Shown: positions 8,296 to 17,234, counted from the first letter of the stretch. The stretch is 64,000 bases of DNA from Streptomyces orinoci (GCF_003121295.1 NZ_PHNC01000031.1:932439-996438), one strand, 5' to 3'. Program-made: numbers and translations. The notes: generated by a model from the letters alone, not told the origin.

Positions 8296-9168
8296 ATGAA
8301 CGCCTCGCAGCCCGCCCCGGCCGACCAGTACGTCCTCACCCTCTCCTGCCCGGACAAGCAGGGCATCGTGCACGCGGTGTCCAGCTACCTGTTCATGACC
8401 GGCTGCAACATCGAGGACAGCCAGCAGTTCGGCGACCATGACACCGGGCTGTTCTTTATGCGGGTGCACTTCGGCGCCGAGGCCCCGGTGACGCTGGAGA
8501 AGCTGCGGGCCAGCTTCGCGGCCGTCGGGGACTCCTTCCAGATGGACTGGCAGATCCACCGGGCCGACGAGAAGATGCGGATCGTCCTGATGGTGTCCAA
8601 GTTCGGGCACTGCCTCAACGACCTGCTGTTCCGCGCCCGGATCGGCGCCCTGCCGGTGGAGATCGCGGCCGTGGTCTCCAACCACACCGACTTCGCCGAG
8701 CTGGTCGCCTCCTATGGCATCCCCTTCCACCACATCCCGGTGACCAAGGAGAACAAGCCGGAAGCCGAGGCCCGGCTGCTGGAGCTGGTCCGCGCGGAGA
8801 ACGTGGAACTGGTGGTGCTGGCCCGCTATATGCAGGTGCTCTCCGACAACCTCTGCAAGGAGCTGTCCGGCCGGATCATCAACATCCACCACTCCTTCCT
8901 GCCGAGCTTCAAGGGCGCCAAGCCCTACCACCAGGCGCACGCCCGGGGCGTCAAGCTGATCGGTGCCACCGCGCACTATGTGACCGCCGACCTCGACGAG
9001 GGCCCGATCATCGAGCAGGAGGTCGAGCGGGTCGGTCACCAGGTGACCCCGGAGCAGCTGGTGGCGGTGGGCCGGGACGTGGAGTGCCAGGCGCTCGCCC
9101 GTGCCGTGAAGTGGCACAGCGAGCACCGGGTGCTCCTCAACGGCGGCCGCACCGTCGTTTTCGCCTGA
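8296..9168 (+). CDS. purU: Formyltetrahydrofolate deformylase PurU
   Basis: 290 residues. The enzyme hydrolyses 10-formyl-THF to THF and formate, balancing the one-carbon pool. The N-terminal ACT domain starts YVLTLSCPDKQGIVHAVSSY. The formyl-transferase-like domain carries the catalytic region ending NIHHSFLPSFKGAKPYHQA and DLDEGPIIEQ, preserving the Asn-His-Asp triad pattern. I choose ATG 8296 because the family begins a few residues before the ACT domain; an in-frame ATG at 8278 adds six residues. Neither has a clear Shine-Dalgarno. The gene is not in an operon with its neighbours. Confidence 0.93.
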   Translation: MNASQPAPADQYVLTLSCPDKQGIVHAVSSYLFMTGCNIEDSQQFGDHDTGLFFMRVHFGAEAPVTLEKLRASFAAVGDSFQMDWQIHRADEKMRIVLMVSKFGHCLNDLLFRARIGALPVEIAAVVSNHTDFAELVASYGIPFHHIPVTKENKPEAEARLLELVRAENVELVVLARYMQVLSDNLCKELSGRIINIHHSFLPSFKGAKPYHQAHARGVKLIGATAHYVTADLDEGPIIEQEVERVGHQVTPEQLVAVGRDVECQALARAVKWHSEHRVLLNGGRTVVFA

Positions 9169-9216
9169 CCCTCGGGGCCCTTGGGGTCATTGGGGACCTT
9201 GAGACCCGTAGGGCCC

Positions 9217-10356
9217 TTACAGCCGGGACAGTGAGGCGGCCGCGAAGAGCACATCGCGGATCGCCTCCTGGTCACCGTCCTGCCCGGCGGCCGCTTCCTG
9301 TGGCGGTATCCGGCCGGCGGCCAGTCGGCAGAACTCCACGCTCTCCAGGGCCACATGGGCCACCTCCGCCTCGCGGGCACCGGTGGCCATGGGCGAGTCC
9401 AGGGCGATATACCAGTGGCCGCCGCCCCTGCCCTCGATCTCCAGGTGCAGTGAACGGCCCGGGGAGGCGGCCGAGCGCAGCGCATGCGGCGGCGGTGCCA
9501 GCCCGGCCCGGCGGCGCCGGTCGATCGCCCGGGGCAGCAGCCGGACGGCCAGATCGATCAGATGGTTGAGGTGGGACGGGGCCGGCGGCCCGTAGGGGTA
9601 GTCCACCGCCCCGGCGATGTCCTCGGCGTGCACCCAGCACTCAAAGGCCCGGTCCAGGAAGGCATCGCTCAGCGGCAGACTGAACCTGCCGTAATCGACG
9701 GGCAGTTGGGCGACGCGGTCGTCGGCGAAGGAGGCCGTACGGACCAGGGCCCGCCCCTGCTCGCGCCACTCCCGGCGCACCTCGGCGGCCGGGCGGCCGC
9801 CCTCGTCCGGGGCCTCGGCACGGGCGGTGGCGGCCGGATCGCGGGAGAGCGGGACGGACAGGCCCAGCGCCTCGGCGACCAGGCCGTCCACCGCGGTGAG
9901 ATGACCGATGACGGTGGCCACGGTGGCGTCCCGGGTGGCCGGGCGCCGGCCGTCGAACCAGGCCAGCCGCACCGGAGCCTGCCAGTCCGCGGTGTCGATG
10001 TCCCTCAGCAGGGCGTCCAGCCGGGCGGTCTCCGCCTCGTATGGCACCGCCCAGGCGGGCACCGGGACCTTGGCCGGGCGGCGGGCCAGACAGTGCGCCA
10101 GCACCCGGGGGCGCAGCGCCGGATTGAGGTCCAGGCTGTCCTCGGGGTGCAGCAGCGCCACCGCGTCCCGCAGCCGCAGGGCCTCGTCCGCGCAGTCGGC
10201 ACAGTCCGTCAGATGCGCCTCCACCGCGGCGGTCTCCTCGGCCGAGCAGGCGGCCAGGGCCCAGGCGCCCAGCAGGGACTTCAGCAGCTTGTGGGAGACC
10301 GGCCAGGACAGGCCGTCCTCGGCGGCGGGCCGGGGACCGGGGATGGCCGGGCTCAT
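9217..10356 (-). CDS. Zinc-finger anti-sigma factor fused to a DinB/maleylpyruvate-isomerase-like domain
   Basis: 379 residues. Residues 20-60 form a zinc-binding anti-sigma domain with the H-x3-C-x2-C signature (H48, C52, C55). It is followed, from about residue 100, by a DinB-like mycothiol-dependent maleylpyruvate isomerase N-terminal domain (ETARLDALLRDIDTADW, then TVIGHLTAVDG). No transmembrane helix is seen, so this is a soluble anti-sigma factor. Its start overlaps the stop of the sigma-factor gene (ATGA), the classic cognate arrangement. The Zn-thiol centre suggests redox sensing and the second domain may link it to mycothiol status, but both are inference. Confidence 0.8.
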   Translation of the reverse strand: MSPAIPGPRPAAEDGLSWPVSHKLLKSLLGAWALAACSAEETAAVEAHLTDCADCADEALRLRDAVALLHPEDSLDLNPALRPRVLAHCLARRPAKVPVPAWAVPYEAETARLDALLRDIDTADWQAPVRLAWFDGRRPATRDATVATVIGHLTAVDGLVAEALGLSVPLSRDPAATARAEAPDEGGRPAAEVRREWREQGRALVRTASFADDRVAQLPVDYGRFSLPLSDAFLDRAFECWVHAEDIAGAVDYPYGPPAPSHLNHLIDLAVRLLPRAIDRRRRAGLAPPPHALRSAASPGRSLHLEIEGRGGGHWYIALDSPMATGAREAEVAHVALESVEFCRLAAGRIPPQEAAAGQDGDQEAIRDVLFAAASLSRL

Positions 10357-10964
10357 CGCCGGCTCCCGGCGTGGGCACCCGGCGGCGCCATGGCCCGGGC
10401 GGACCGGCGCGGCCCCTGGTGCGCGGTGGAGAGCAGTTGCAGTCCCAGCCGGAGCCGGCGGCGTGTCTCGTCCTCGGTGACGCCCAGGCTCGCGGCGGCC
10501 CGGGCGCAGTCCAGCCGGTGGAAGTAGGCCAGGTCCAGGGCCTCGCGCAGCGGGGCGGGCATGGAGCTGACGATGTAGTCGGCGCGGGCCGCGGCGGAGG
10601 CGGCACGGACCCTCTCCTCGAGCTCCCGAGACCCGGTCCGGCCCTCGCTCTCGTCATGGCTCTCCCCCTCGCTCGCGGCCAGGCGGAGCCGGGTGACCGC
10701 CTGCCGGTGGGTGAGCGAGGCAAGCCAGGAGCGTAAGGGGCCGTCCTTGGGGTCGTACTCCTCCGGGTGCTCCCAGAGGTGGCCGAAGACATCGCGGGTG
10801 ACCCGGTCCGCGCCGTCCTCGTCGCCCAGCACCCGGTGGGCCAGGCCGTGCACCAGGGAGGCGAAGCGGTCGTAGAGCTCACCGAGGGCGGCGGCCTCGC
10901 CGTGCGCCAGCCGCTGCTGCATCCTGCGGTCCCAGCGCGGTGGTGCCTCGTTCGCCATCGTCAT
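10353..10964 (-). CDS. ECF-type RNA polymerase sigma factor
   Basis: 203 residues. Region 2 is recognisable (LGELYDRFASLVHGLAHRVL and ADRVTRDVFGHLWEHPEEYD), as is the region 4 helix-turn-helix (REALDLAYFHRLDCARAAAS, then LGVTEDETRRRLRLGLQLL). ATG 10964 is chosen because GAGGGGG sits 4-5 bases upstream; an earlier in-frame ATG at 11081 would add 39 residues with no ribosome site. The gene is translationally coupled to the downstream anti-sigma gene and divergent from the STAS anti-anti-sigma gene, so all three may form a partner-switching circuit. Confidence 0.87.
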   Translation of the reverse strand: MTMANEAPPRWDRRMQQRLAHGEAAALGELYDRFASLVHGLAHRVLGDEDGADRVTRDVFGHLWEHPEEYDPKDGPLRSWLASLTHRQAVTRLRLAASEGESHDESEGRTGSRELEERVRAASAAARADYIVSSMPAPLREALDLAYFHRLDCARAAASLGVTEDETRRRLRLGLQLLSTAHQGPRRSARAMAPPGAHAGSRR

Positions 10965-11431
10965 GTCGCCCCCTCGAAAGCCGTGCCGTGCCCGTGCGGT
11001 GCTGTGCGGTGCCATGCCGTGCCGTGCGTGCTCAGTCAGGTATCTCGCATGGATGTACGTCGTACTGATGCCCAAATGCACGTGAGCCCACTGTCACATG
11101 CTCATCGAATGTAGTGGGCCGGTCCGATGACGATCGCTCCTTCGGGGTGAAAACCGGCAACCACTGTCCGCTTCGCGGCGCCTGCTGCTAAGGCTATGTT
11201 CGATTTATTACGGTCTGGTCGATCACGGCGGATCGGACCTGGCCGAATGTGCCGATGTGTTATGCGCGTGTGACCGTATCCAGGGGAATCCTGGGGAAGG
11301 ACCGCTTCAAGGCTGGGCATAGGCTCAGCGGCGGCCGGTCCATGTCAGTCGGCGATCTGATGCACACCACTTGGGTGTGCCGGGCGGCCTTACCGCGGAA
11401 GGGCTCATTCCGAAGACCCGGAGAACGACGA
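10965..11431. other. Divergent promoter region, 467 bases
   Basis: There is no gene between the sigma factor and the STAS gene. The region holds an AT-rich patch (TTCGATTTATTACG, about 11198-11211) that could supply a -10 in either direction. It also holds a small stem CCAGG/CCTGG at 11280-11294 and a stem GCACACC/GGTGTGC at 11362-11380 in the likely 5' UTR of the STAS gene. No clear ECF-type promoter consensus could be assigned. Confidence 0.5.
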
Positions 11432-11824
11432 GTGAAAGGGCTCGGGCGCGTGGCATTGAAGGTGTCGGAGCACGAGCAGGGGAACTGGGCCGTGCTCCAG
11501 GTCTGCGGCGAGATGGATCTGGTGACCGCCCCCGCGGTGCGCCAGCATGTCCATGAGGCGGTGGCCGAGGGGCGGCGGAGCCTGGTGCTGGACCTGGCCG
11601 AAGTGCGGTTCTGCGACTCCAGCGGGGTGGGGGTGCTGATTGCCGCGCGGCGGCTGCTGCGGTCCTGCCAGGGGAGGCTGCGGCTGATCCTGCCCGCCCA
11701 GGGGGCGGTGGAGGGATCGCATGTCAACCGGGTGCTGGCGGCGCTGGGGGTGCGCCGGCTGTTCGAGGTCTACCCCGACTTGGCCAGCGCGACGGAGGAG
11801 GGCGCGGATCCCCTGTCCGCATAG
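11432..11824 (+). CDS. STAS-domain anti-sigma factor antagonist (BldG/SpoIIAA-like)
   Basis: 130 residues, a single STAS domain. The conserved phosphorylation-site loop is CDSSGVGVLIAARR, with Ser63 the expected target of an anti-sigma kinase; LVLDLAEVRF precedes it. Start GTG 11432 has GGAGAA seven bases upstream; GTG 11450 is possible. It lies divergent to a sigma/anti-sigma pair. The anti-sigma factor beside it is of zinc-finger type rather than an HATPase kinase, so the partner of this antagonist may be encoded elsewhere. Confidence 0.85.
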   Translation: MKGLGRVALKVSEHEQGNWAVLQVCGEMDLVTAPAVRQHVHEAVAEGRRSLVLDLAEVRFCDSSGVGVLIAARRLLRSCQGRLRLILPAQGAVEGSHVNRVLAALGVRRLFEVYPDLASATEEGADPLSA

Positions 11825-11840
11825 CGGGGTGGGCACCCCG

Positions 11841-11893
11841 TCAGGGGCGCGGGGAACTGCGCGAGCAACCGAGGACGGCCCGCGGCCGGAGGC
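11841..11893 (-). repeat. Dispersed GTTCCCCGCGCC element, reverse orientation
   Basis: Read on the minus strand this is GGCCGCGGGCCGTCC, then GGTTGCTCGCGCAGTTCC and CCGCGCCCCTG. It is the same composite element seen twice at 15.4-15.6 kb and, in shorter form, near 0.9 kb. It lies between the STAS gene and the lipoprotein gene. Confidence 0.75.
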
Positions 11894-11967
11894 GGAACGC
11901 GCCCCGGCGCGGTGGGAAGCCGGAACCGGGTTTCCCTCTCCGCCCGCTATCGGGCAGAGTGCTGTTT

Positions 11968-12768
11968 ATGCAGCTCAACGCCACGTTCCGGTTCCCTTGC
12001 GCCCTCGCCGTAACCGCTTGCGCCGTGCTGGTGACGGGTTGTGGAGGGAAAGCCGAGTCCGCCCGTCCCTCCGGCACCGGCAAGGTGACCGTCTCCTATG
12101 AGGAGCCCCGGGACGACGGCGCCGATGAGCGGCCCTTCCTGCGCAGGCACCGGCTGCCCGAACGGGTGGCGGACGACCTCAACCGCACCGTGCGCCTCCC
12201 CGAGCCCGTACAGATAGTCGGCCGCACCTGTAAAGGCGGCGACGACTACCCCGAATACGACGACGACCGGGGCCGTATCGTCCTCTGCTACGACTATGTG
12301 GACGAGATACGCGGCCAGTTCAAGGACGCCCGGGACAAAGACCCCGACGGGCGAACCGCCGGAGTGGTCACCGAGTCGCTCTACCACGAGGCCGCGCACG
12401 CCCTGGTGGACAAGCTCCAACTGCCCTTCACCGGACGGGAGGAGGACGTCGCCGACCAGTTCGCGGCCTACCGGATGATCCCGCACGGCGCCCAGGGCCG
12501 GGACGGCCTGCTGGCCGCCGCCGACAACTACGCCGCCTCCGCCGCGGGCGACGAGGACGGGGAGGAGTTCGATCCCTCCGACGAACACGCCCCGGACGCG
12601 GTACGCGCCGCCAACTACCGCTGCTATCTCTACGGTTCGCGCCCCAAGGAGGCCGACCGGCTGATCGACGGCACCCTGCTCACCGATGAACGGGCGCGCG
12701 GCTGCGGTGCGGAGTACCGGGCCCTGCGGCGCGGCTGGGACAAGCTGCTGGCCCCGTACGCGCGTTGA
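11968..12768 (+). CDS. Secreted DUF4344-type metallopeptidase-like lipoprotein
   Basis: 266 residues. The N-terminal signal peptide ends in the lipobox VTGC, so the protein is exported and lipid-anchored. The centre holds HEAAH (H140, E141, H144), a zinc HExxH motif, with a further acidic EEDVADQFAAYRM helix after it; this pattern matches the DUF4344 putative metallopeptidases. Two Cys near residues 80-95 and two near the C-terminus may pair in the oxidising exterior. A GTG three codons upstream (11959) is an alternative start; neither has a Shine-Dalgarno. It converges on the TPR gene with a 13-base gap. The substrate is unknown. Confidence 0.8.
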   Translation: MQLNATFRFPCALAVTACAVLVTGCGGKAESARPSGTGKVTVSYEEPRDDGADERPFLRRHRLPERVADDLNRTVRLPEPVQIVGRTCKGGDDYPEYDDDRGRIVLCYDYVDEIRGQFKDARDKDPDGRTAGVVTESLYHEAAHALVDKLQLPFTGREEDVADQFAAYRMIPHGAQGRDGLLAAADNYAASAAGDEDGEEFDPSDEHAPDAVRAANYRCYLYGSRPKEADRLIDGTLLTDERARGCGAEYRALRRGWDKLLAPYAR

Positions 12769-12781
12769 GGGGCAGCGCCGG

Positions 12782-13990
12782 TCAGCACGGCCCCAGGGTG
12801 GTGGTGCCGGGTGCCGCCCGGTGCCCCAGCCCGGTGCGGTAGGCGCCCAGCGCCGCCTCGATACGGCCGCCCCGCCGCAGCAGATCGCCCAGCAACCGGC
12901 AGAGATCGGCCAGATCGCCCGCCGCGCCGGTGCGCTCCAGCAGGGACAGCGCCGCGCAGTAGTGCTCCTCGGCCGCCTCGGTGTCGCCCCGCTCCTCCGC
13001 CATGATGCCCAGCAGCCGGTGCGCCCCGCCCGCATGCACCGCGCCCCGCTCATCGCCCAGCGCCGAGGGCGCCAGCAACGGGCGCAGCAGCTCCACCGCC
13101 TCGGCCGTCTTGCCGCGCCGCCGCAGCACATCCGCCAGTTCCACCTCCACCTGGCCGGTGAACAGCGCGGCCCGCTTGGCGGCCAGGATCTCGCGGGCGG
13201 TGCGCAACTCCCGTTCCGCGGTGGCCAGATTGCCCTCCTGGGCATGTACATAGCCGCGCATCCAGTGGCAGTGCGCCAGTTCGGTGCGGATGCTCAGCTG
13301 TTCATAGAGCTCCTGGGCCTTGGCCAGCGAGCGGTCGGCCTCGGCGATCCGGCCCTCGGCCACCAGCGTCCGGGCCACCGCCCGGTGGGTGCCGGCCACC
13401 AGGGCGGGCTCGTCCACCTCCGGGGCCAGCGCCAGCGCCAGCTGAGCGGCGTGCGCGGCCCTGGCGTACGCCCCCATGTCCATATAGGGGCCGATGGCCG
13501 CGGTGTGCAGCGCCAGCAGCACTCCCGGGTCGTGCGGCCCGGAGGCGGACAGTTCCTCGATGGCGGTCTGCAGCAGATGGCAGGCGTAGCGCAGCTCGCC
13601 CGCCAGCAGATGGGCGGTGGCCCGGCCGCGCAGGGCCGGCACCCGGTGTGCCAAGGGCTGTTCGGCGAGCAGGAGTTCGGCACCGGCGAAGTGGTCGCGG
13701 GCGGCGGCCAGTTCGCCGGTCTCCAGGGCGCAGTCGCCCAGCCCCTGCAGGGCGGCGGCCTGTTCGGCCACCAGATGGTGTTCGGCCGCTTCCCGGTGCA
13801 GATCGCGGAAGGCGGCCGCCGCGTCCTCGGCGGCGCCGGTGGTCAGGATCCGCCGGGCCAGGGCCAGGCGCGGTGCGAAGTCGGCCGGCCCGCGTGCCGG
13901 TATGTCATGGGTGCTGCTGTTCTCGGCCACGTCCACCCCTGGGTTGATGACGTCGCAGTCAAGCGGTGGGTTGCGCCCGCATGGGGTCAT
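12782..13990 (-). CDS. Tetratricopeptide-repeat protein
   Basis: 402 residues, almost entirely TPR-like helical hairpins. Examples are ALQGLGDCALETGELAAARD, RTLVAEGRIAEADRSLAKAQ and VELADVLRRRGKTAEAVELL. No catalytic domain, DNA-binding domain or membrane segment is seen, so it is most likely a protein-protein scaffold, perhaps the detached TPR part of a SARP/AfsR-like regulator. The ATG at 13990 is used; GTG 13936 is a plausible shorter start. Neighbours are an unrelated lipoprotein and a winged-helix protein. Confidence 0.75.
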   Translation of the reverse strand: MTPCGRNPPLDCDVINPGVDVAENSSTHDIPARGPADFAPRLALARRILTTGAAEDAAAAFRDLHREAAEHHLVAEQAAALQGLGDCALETGELAAARDHFAGAELLLAEQPLAHRVPALRGRATAHLLAGELRYACHLLQTAIEELSASGPHDPGVLLALHTAAIGPYMDMGAYARAAHAAQLALALAPEVDEPALVAGTHRAVARTLVAEGRIAEADRSLAKAQELYEQLSIRTELAHCHWMRGYVHAQEGNLATAERELRTAREILAAKRAALFTGQVEVELADVLRRRGKTAEAVELLRPLLAPSALGDERGAVHAGGAHRLLGIMAEERGDTEAAEEHYCAALSLLERTGAAGDLADLCRLLGDLLRRGGRIEAALGAYRTGLGHRAAPGTTTLGPC

Positions 13991-14047
13991 CTATGCCCAG
14001 ACCAGGCGCATTTCGCTCCTGCCGCGCTCCCGCTCGCGCCGAGGTGG

Positions 14048-15226
14048 CTAACGGACCAGTTCGCGCTCCAGGGGCGTACGGAACCGGGGCGTGATGCGTA
14101 CCGTACCGAGCCAGGAGGCCAGCCGTCGCGTTTCGGCTTCAATGGCGGCGGTGGCCTCGCGCCCCACATCCGCCAGCAGGCGCCACACCACTTCACCGTC
14201 GGCCCGCTGGGCCCAGCCGCCCACGATGCGGCCGTTCCACCAGACGGTGGGGCCGATATTGCCCGCGCGGTCGAAGAGGGCGGGCACATCCTCGGGGGAG
14301 AGGTACCAGTCACGGTTCCGCCAGCCCATGGCGGTCGGGTCCAGGGCGGGCAGCAGGGCCGCCCAGGGCTCCGGCTCGGTGACGTCCGCCAGATCCTCCG
14401 GCAGGACATAGCCGGTCCCGGCATCCGTCAACCCGGCCTGGACGGCGCCGAGATCGGCCAGGGCCCGGCGCGTGTCGCGGACCGTCCAGCCGGTCCACCA
14501 CTTGAGGTCGGCCTCGGTCGCCGGGCCGAAGGCGGCCAGCCAGCGGCGGGCCAGCTCCGCCTTGGCCTCGCGCTCGGGGAGCTCCGGCAGCGGGGGGACC
14601 AGCGCCCAGGGGTAACTGCTGCTGGTCCAGGAGCCGCGGGGCCGGGCGCGGCGCAGCCGCCCGTCGGAGGCCAGCAGGCGTACGACCCGGCTGCCCACGC
14701 TCTGCCGGGACTGGTACGGCTTGCCGCGGGCCGTGACGATCTGCTCGCCCAACGCGGGGACCAGCCGGGTCAGTTCGGCGGTGGTGGCCTCGCCGCGGGC
14801 CGCTAGGACGGCCAGCACCTCGCGCTCCACGGTGGCGAGGCGTTGCTCGTCCCACTCCTCGCGGTGTTCGCTGTGCTCGCGCAGGAACTTCAGGAGTGTG
14901 CGGCGCTCCCGGGCGGCGATGGCGCGTCCGGTGGAGGACTCGACATACGGCGCGAGATCGAGGGTCACCGCGAACAGGGTGCGCCGCATGGAGAGCAGCT
15001 TCACCAGGGTTACGTCCTGGTAGAGGGCGCGCTCCACTTCCTGGGGCGAGGGGGTGGTGAGCCGGGCGCAGGCGGAGAGGTAGACGGTGGCGGCGTCGGT
15101 CGCGTGCAGCCCCACCAGGGCGTTGGCCACGGCTTCGACGGTGGCCGTACGGTGCGCCGGGGCCAGGAGATGACGTCGCCCCAGGCGGGCGCGGCGCTGG
15201 GCGTCGCTGATGCGGGCTGTGCTCAT
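14048..15226 (-). CDS. Winged-helix DNA-binding domain protein (HTH_42/AlkZ-like family)
   Basis: 392 residues. The protein has the fold of the HTH_42 family, which includes the YcaQ/AlkZ-type DNA glycosylases: tandem winged-helix segments (RQSVGSRVVRLLASDGRLRR; ADLKWWTGWTVRDTRRALAD) and a C-terminal beta-barrel-like region (TVWWNGRIVGGWAQRADGEV). The N-terminus is RISDAQRRARLGRRHLLAP. Some members unhook interstrand DNA crosslinks, but most Streptomyces paralogs are uncharacterised, so repair is only possible. ATG 15226 is chosen because the family start lies there. Confidence 0.8.
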   Translation of the reverse strand: MSTARISDAQRRARLGRRHLLAPAHRTATVEAVANALVGLHATDAATVYLSACARLTTPSPQEVERALYQDVTLVKLLSMRRTLFAVTLDLAPYVESSTGRAIAARERRTLLKFLREHSEHREEWDEQRLATVEREVLAVLAARGEATTAELTRLVPALGEQIVTARGKPYQSRQSVGSRVVRLLASDGRLRRARPRGSWTSSSYPWALVPPLPELPEREAKAELARRWLAAFGPATEADLKWWTGWTVRDTRRALADLGAVQAGLTDAGTGYVLPEDLADVTEPEPWAALLPALDPTAMGWRNRDWYLSPEDVPALFDRAGNIGPTVWWNGRIVGGWAQRADGEVVWRLLADVGREATAAIEAETRRLASWLGTVRITPRFRTPLERELVR

Positions 15227-15286
15227 GGGGGTGACGGTAGGGGGCACTTAGGTCGGTCCCTGTCCTACATCGGCCGCGGCCGGTGC

Positions 15287-15600
15287 TCATGCGGTTCCCC
15301 GCGCCCCTGGGGGTTCCGGTTGTGGGCAGTCGTTCCGCAGGGCGATGGGGGCACCCCCGGCCGGAGGCTGGGGGAGGGTGGGCACAACCGGCCACCGGGG
15401 TGCACCCGGCGACGATGCGGCGTCTGCCGGCGGCCCTTGTTGTCCGGCCGCGGGCCGTGGGTGGTTGCTCGCGCAGTTCCCCGCGCCCCTGGAGGGGCGC
15501 GCCCCGGCGACGGGACGGCGTTTGCCGACAGCCCTTGCCGGTCGGCCGCGGGCCGTGGGTGGTTGCTCGTGCAGTTCCCCGCGCCCCTGGAGGGGGCGTA
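15287..15600. repeat. Cluster of three copies of the dispersed GTTCCCCGCGCCCCT element
   Basis: This 427-base spacer between the winged-helix gene and the kinase has no gene. It holds a short copy (GGTTCCCCGCGCCCCTGG, about 15293-15310) and two long, nearly identical units spaced 98 bases apart. Each long unit reads GGCCGCGGGCCGTGGGTGG, then TTGCTCG(C/T)GCAGTTCC and CCGCGCCCCTGGAGGGG (about 15446-15496 and 15544-15596). From memory of S. coelicolor gene order, the genes on the two sides belong to different chromosomal neighbourhoods. Confidence 0.75.
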
Positions 15601-15653
15601 CCCGGCGGGGGACGGGCGCCCCTGGTGGGGCGCCCGTGCGGCAAGATGGGCGC

Positions 15654-17234
15654 ATGGGGAGCTTCGCCGCGGAGGGCGGCGCACAGGACGGCCCGGTCGC
15701 CGGACGCTACCGGCTCGGCCGCCGCATCGGACGGGGCGGCATGGGCACCGTCTGGCAGGCCACCGATGAACTCCTCGGCCGCGAGGTGGCGGTGAAGGAA
15801 CTCCACACCGAGGACCGGGACCTCACCCTCCGCGAGGCCCGTACCGTGGCCCTGGTCAAGCACCCCAATGTGATGGTGCTGCATGACATCGTGGAGCAGG
15901 ACGGCCGCCCCTGGATCGTCATGGAGCTGATCGACGGCCGTTCGCTCTCCGACCTGCTGGCGGCCCGGGGCCCGGTCGGCCCCCGGGAGGCGGCCCGTAT
16001 CGGGGTGGCTCTGCTGGGCGCGCTGCGCGCCGCGCACGCCCGGGGCGTACTGCACCGGGACATCAAGCCCGCCAATGTCCTGATCGAATCCGGCACCGGC
16101 CGGGTGGTGCTCACCGACTTCGGCATTGCCCGGGTTCCGGGCGCCACCACACTCACCGGCACCGGGGCCTTTGTCGGGTCGCCGGAGTACACCGCGCCGG
16201 AGCGGATGTCCGGCGGCCAGGCCGGGCCGGAGTCCGACCTGTGGTCGCTGGGTGTGCTGCTGTGCGCCGCGCTCAGCGGGGAGTCCCCGTTCCACCGCGA
16301 CTCCCTGGGCGGCATCCTGCACGCGGTGGTCTATGACGAGATCCGCCCGCCGGACTCGGCCGGTCCGCTGCTGCCGGTGGTACGCGGCCTGCTGGAGCGG
16401 GACCCGGCCCGCCGGATGGGCGCCGACGAGGCCGAGCGGCTGCTGAACGGCTATCTGGAGACCGGCCGTACGCCCGCCGCCTCGGTGCACTACACCCCGA
16501 CCCAGCGCAGTGTGCCCACGCCCGTACCACCGGCCGCAACCGCGACGCCGCCCCCACCGCCCGGCAAACGTCCCTCCCGGGCCCGTACCGCGCTGCTGGC
16601 CGGGCTGGCCCTGATCGTCCTGGCCGGCGCGGGGGCGGCGGTGGCCGTCACCCTGCTGGAGCGGGAGGGCGGCGGCGCGGACGCCAAGTCCGCGCCGAGG
16701 AACGGGAGTTCGGCTGGGGCGACCGTATCCGCGAGCCAGTCCCCGCCGCAGGCCCCGGCCACCGCCACGGTGAACGCCCCGCCCGGCTTCCACGCCGTCC
16801 AGGACCCGGCCGGGTTCGCGCTGGCCGTGCCCGACGGCTGCACCCGCTCCTTTGAACCGCCCCGGGTCTTCTACTACTCGCCCGGCAAGGAGTTCCGGAT
16901 CGGCATCCTCATCCAGGACCCGCAGGAGGGCGGCCCGGCCGGTGCCATGCGCAACTCCGCCACCCAGGCGCCGGACCGCTACCCCGGCTACCGCGACGGC
17001 AAGGTGGCCCGGAGCCGGCACCGCGGCGGTGACGCGGCCACCTGGGAGTTCACCTGGGACGGCTTCGAGAAGTCCGAGGGCCCCCGGCACACCTACGACC
17101 TCAGCTGGAACGAGGCGGACAAGATGTATGACATCTGGGTCTCCGGCCCCGAGGCCAAGTCGGCCGAGGCACAGCGCTACTTCCGGACCGCGCTGGACAC
17201 CTTCGCCAGAATCCGGCCGTCCTCGGGCCGGTGA
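15654..17234 (+). CDS. Membrane Ser/Thr protein kinase (Hanks type)
   Basis: 526 residues. The kinase domain (about 18-280) is complete: glycine loop GRGGMG, Lys48 (VAVKEL), catalytic HRD at 134-136 within HRDIKPANVL, and DFG starting at D155. A Pro-rich linker precedes one transmembrane helix at about residues 307-329 (LLAGLALIVLAGAGAAVAVT). The external part (about 375-526) is a single globular domain without PASTA repeats. It resembles the outer domain of the second kinase at 30.2 kb (GFHAVQDPAGFALAVPDG against GYRLVTEQGMGVAFPVPEG), so the two are paralogs. The ligand is unknown. Confidence 0.93.
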   Translation: MGSFAAEGGAQDGPVAGRYRLGRRIGRGGMGTVWQATDELLGREVAVKELHTEDRDLTLREARTVALVKHPNVMVLHDIVEQDGRPWIVMELIDGRSLSDLLAARGPVGPREAARIGVALLGALRAAHARGVLHRDIKPANVLIESGTGRVVLTDFGIARVPGATTLTGTGAFVGSPEYTAPERMSGGQAGPESDLWSLGVLLCAALSGESPFHRDSLGGILHAVVYDEIRPPDSAGPLLPVVRGLLERDPARRMGADEAERLLNGYLETGRTPAASVHYTPTQRSVPTPVPPAATATPPPPPGKRPSRARTALLAGLALIVLAGAGAAVAVTLLEREGGGADAKSAPRNGSSAGATVSASQSPPQAPATATVNAPPGFHAVQDPAGFALAVPDGCTRSFEPPRVFYYSPGKEFRIGILIQDPQEGGPAGAMRNSATQAPDRYPGYRDGKVARSRHRGGDAATWEFTWDGFEKSEGPRHTYDLSWNEADKMYDIWVSGPEAKSAEAQRYFRTALDTFARIRPSSGR

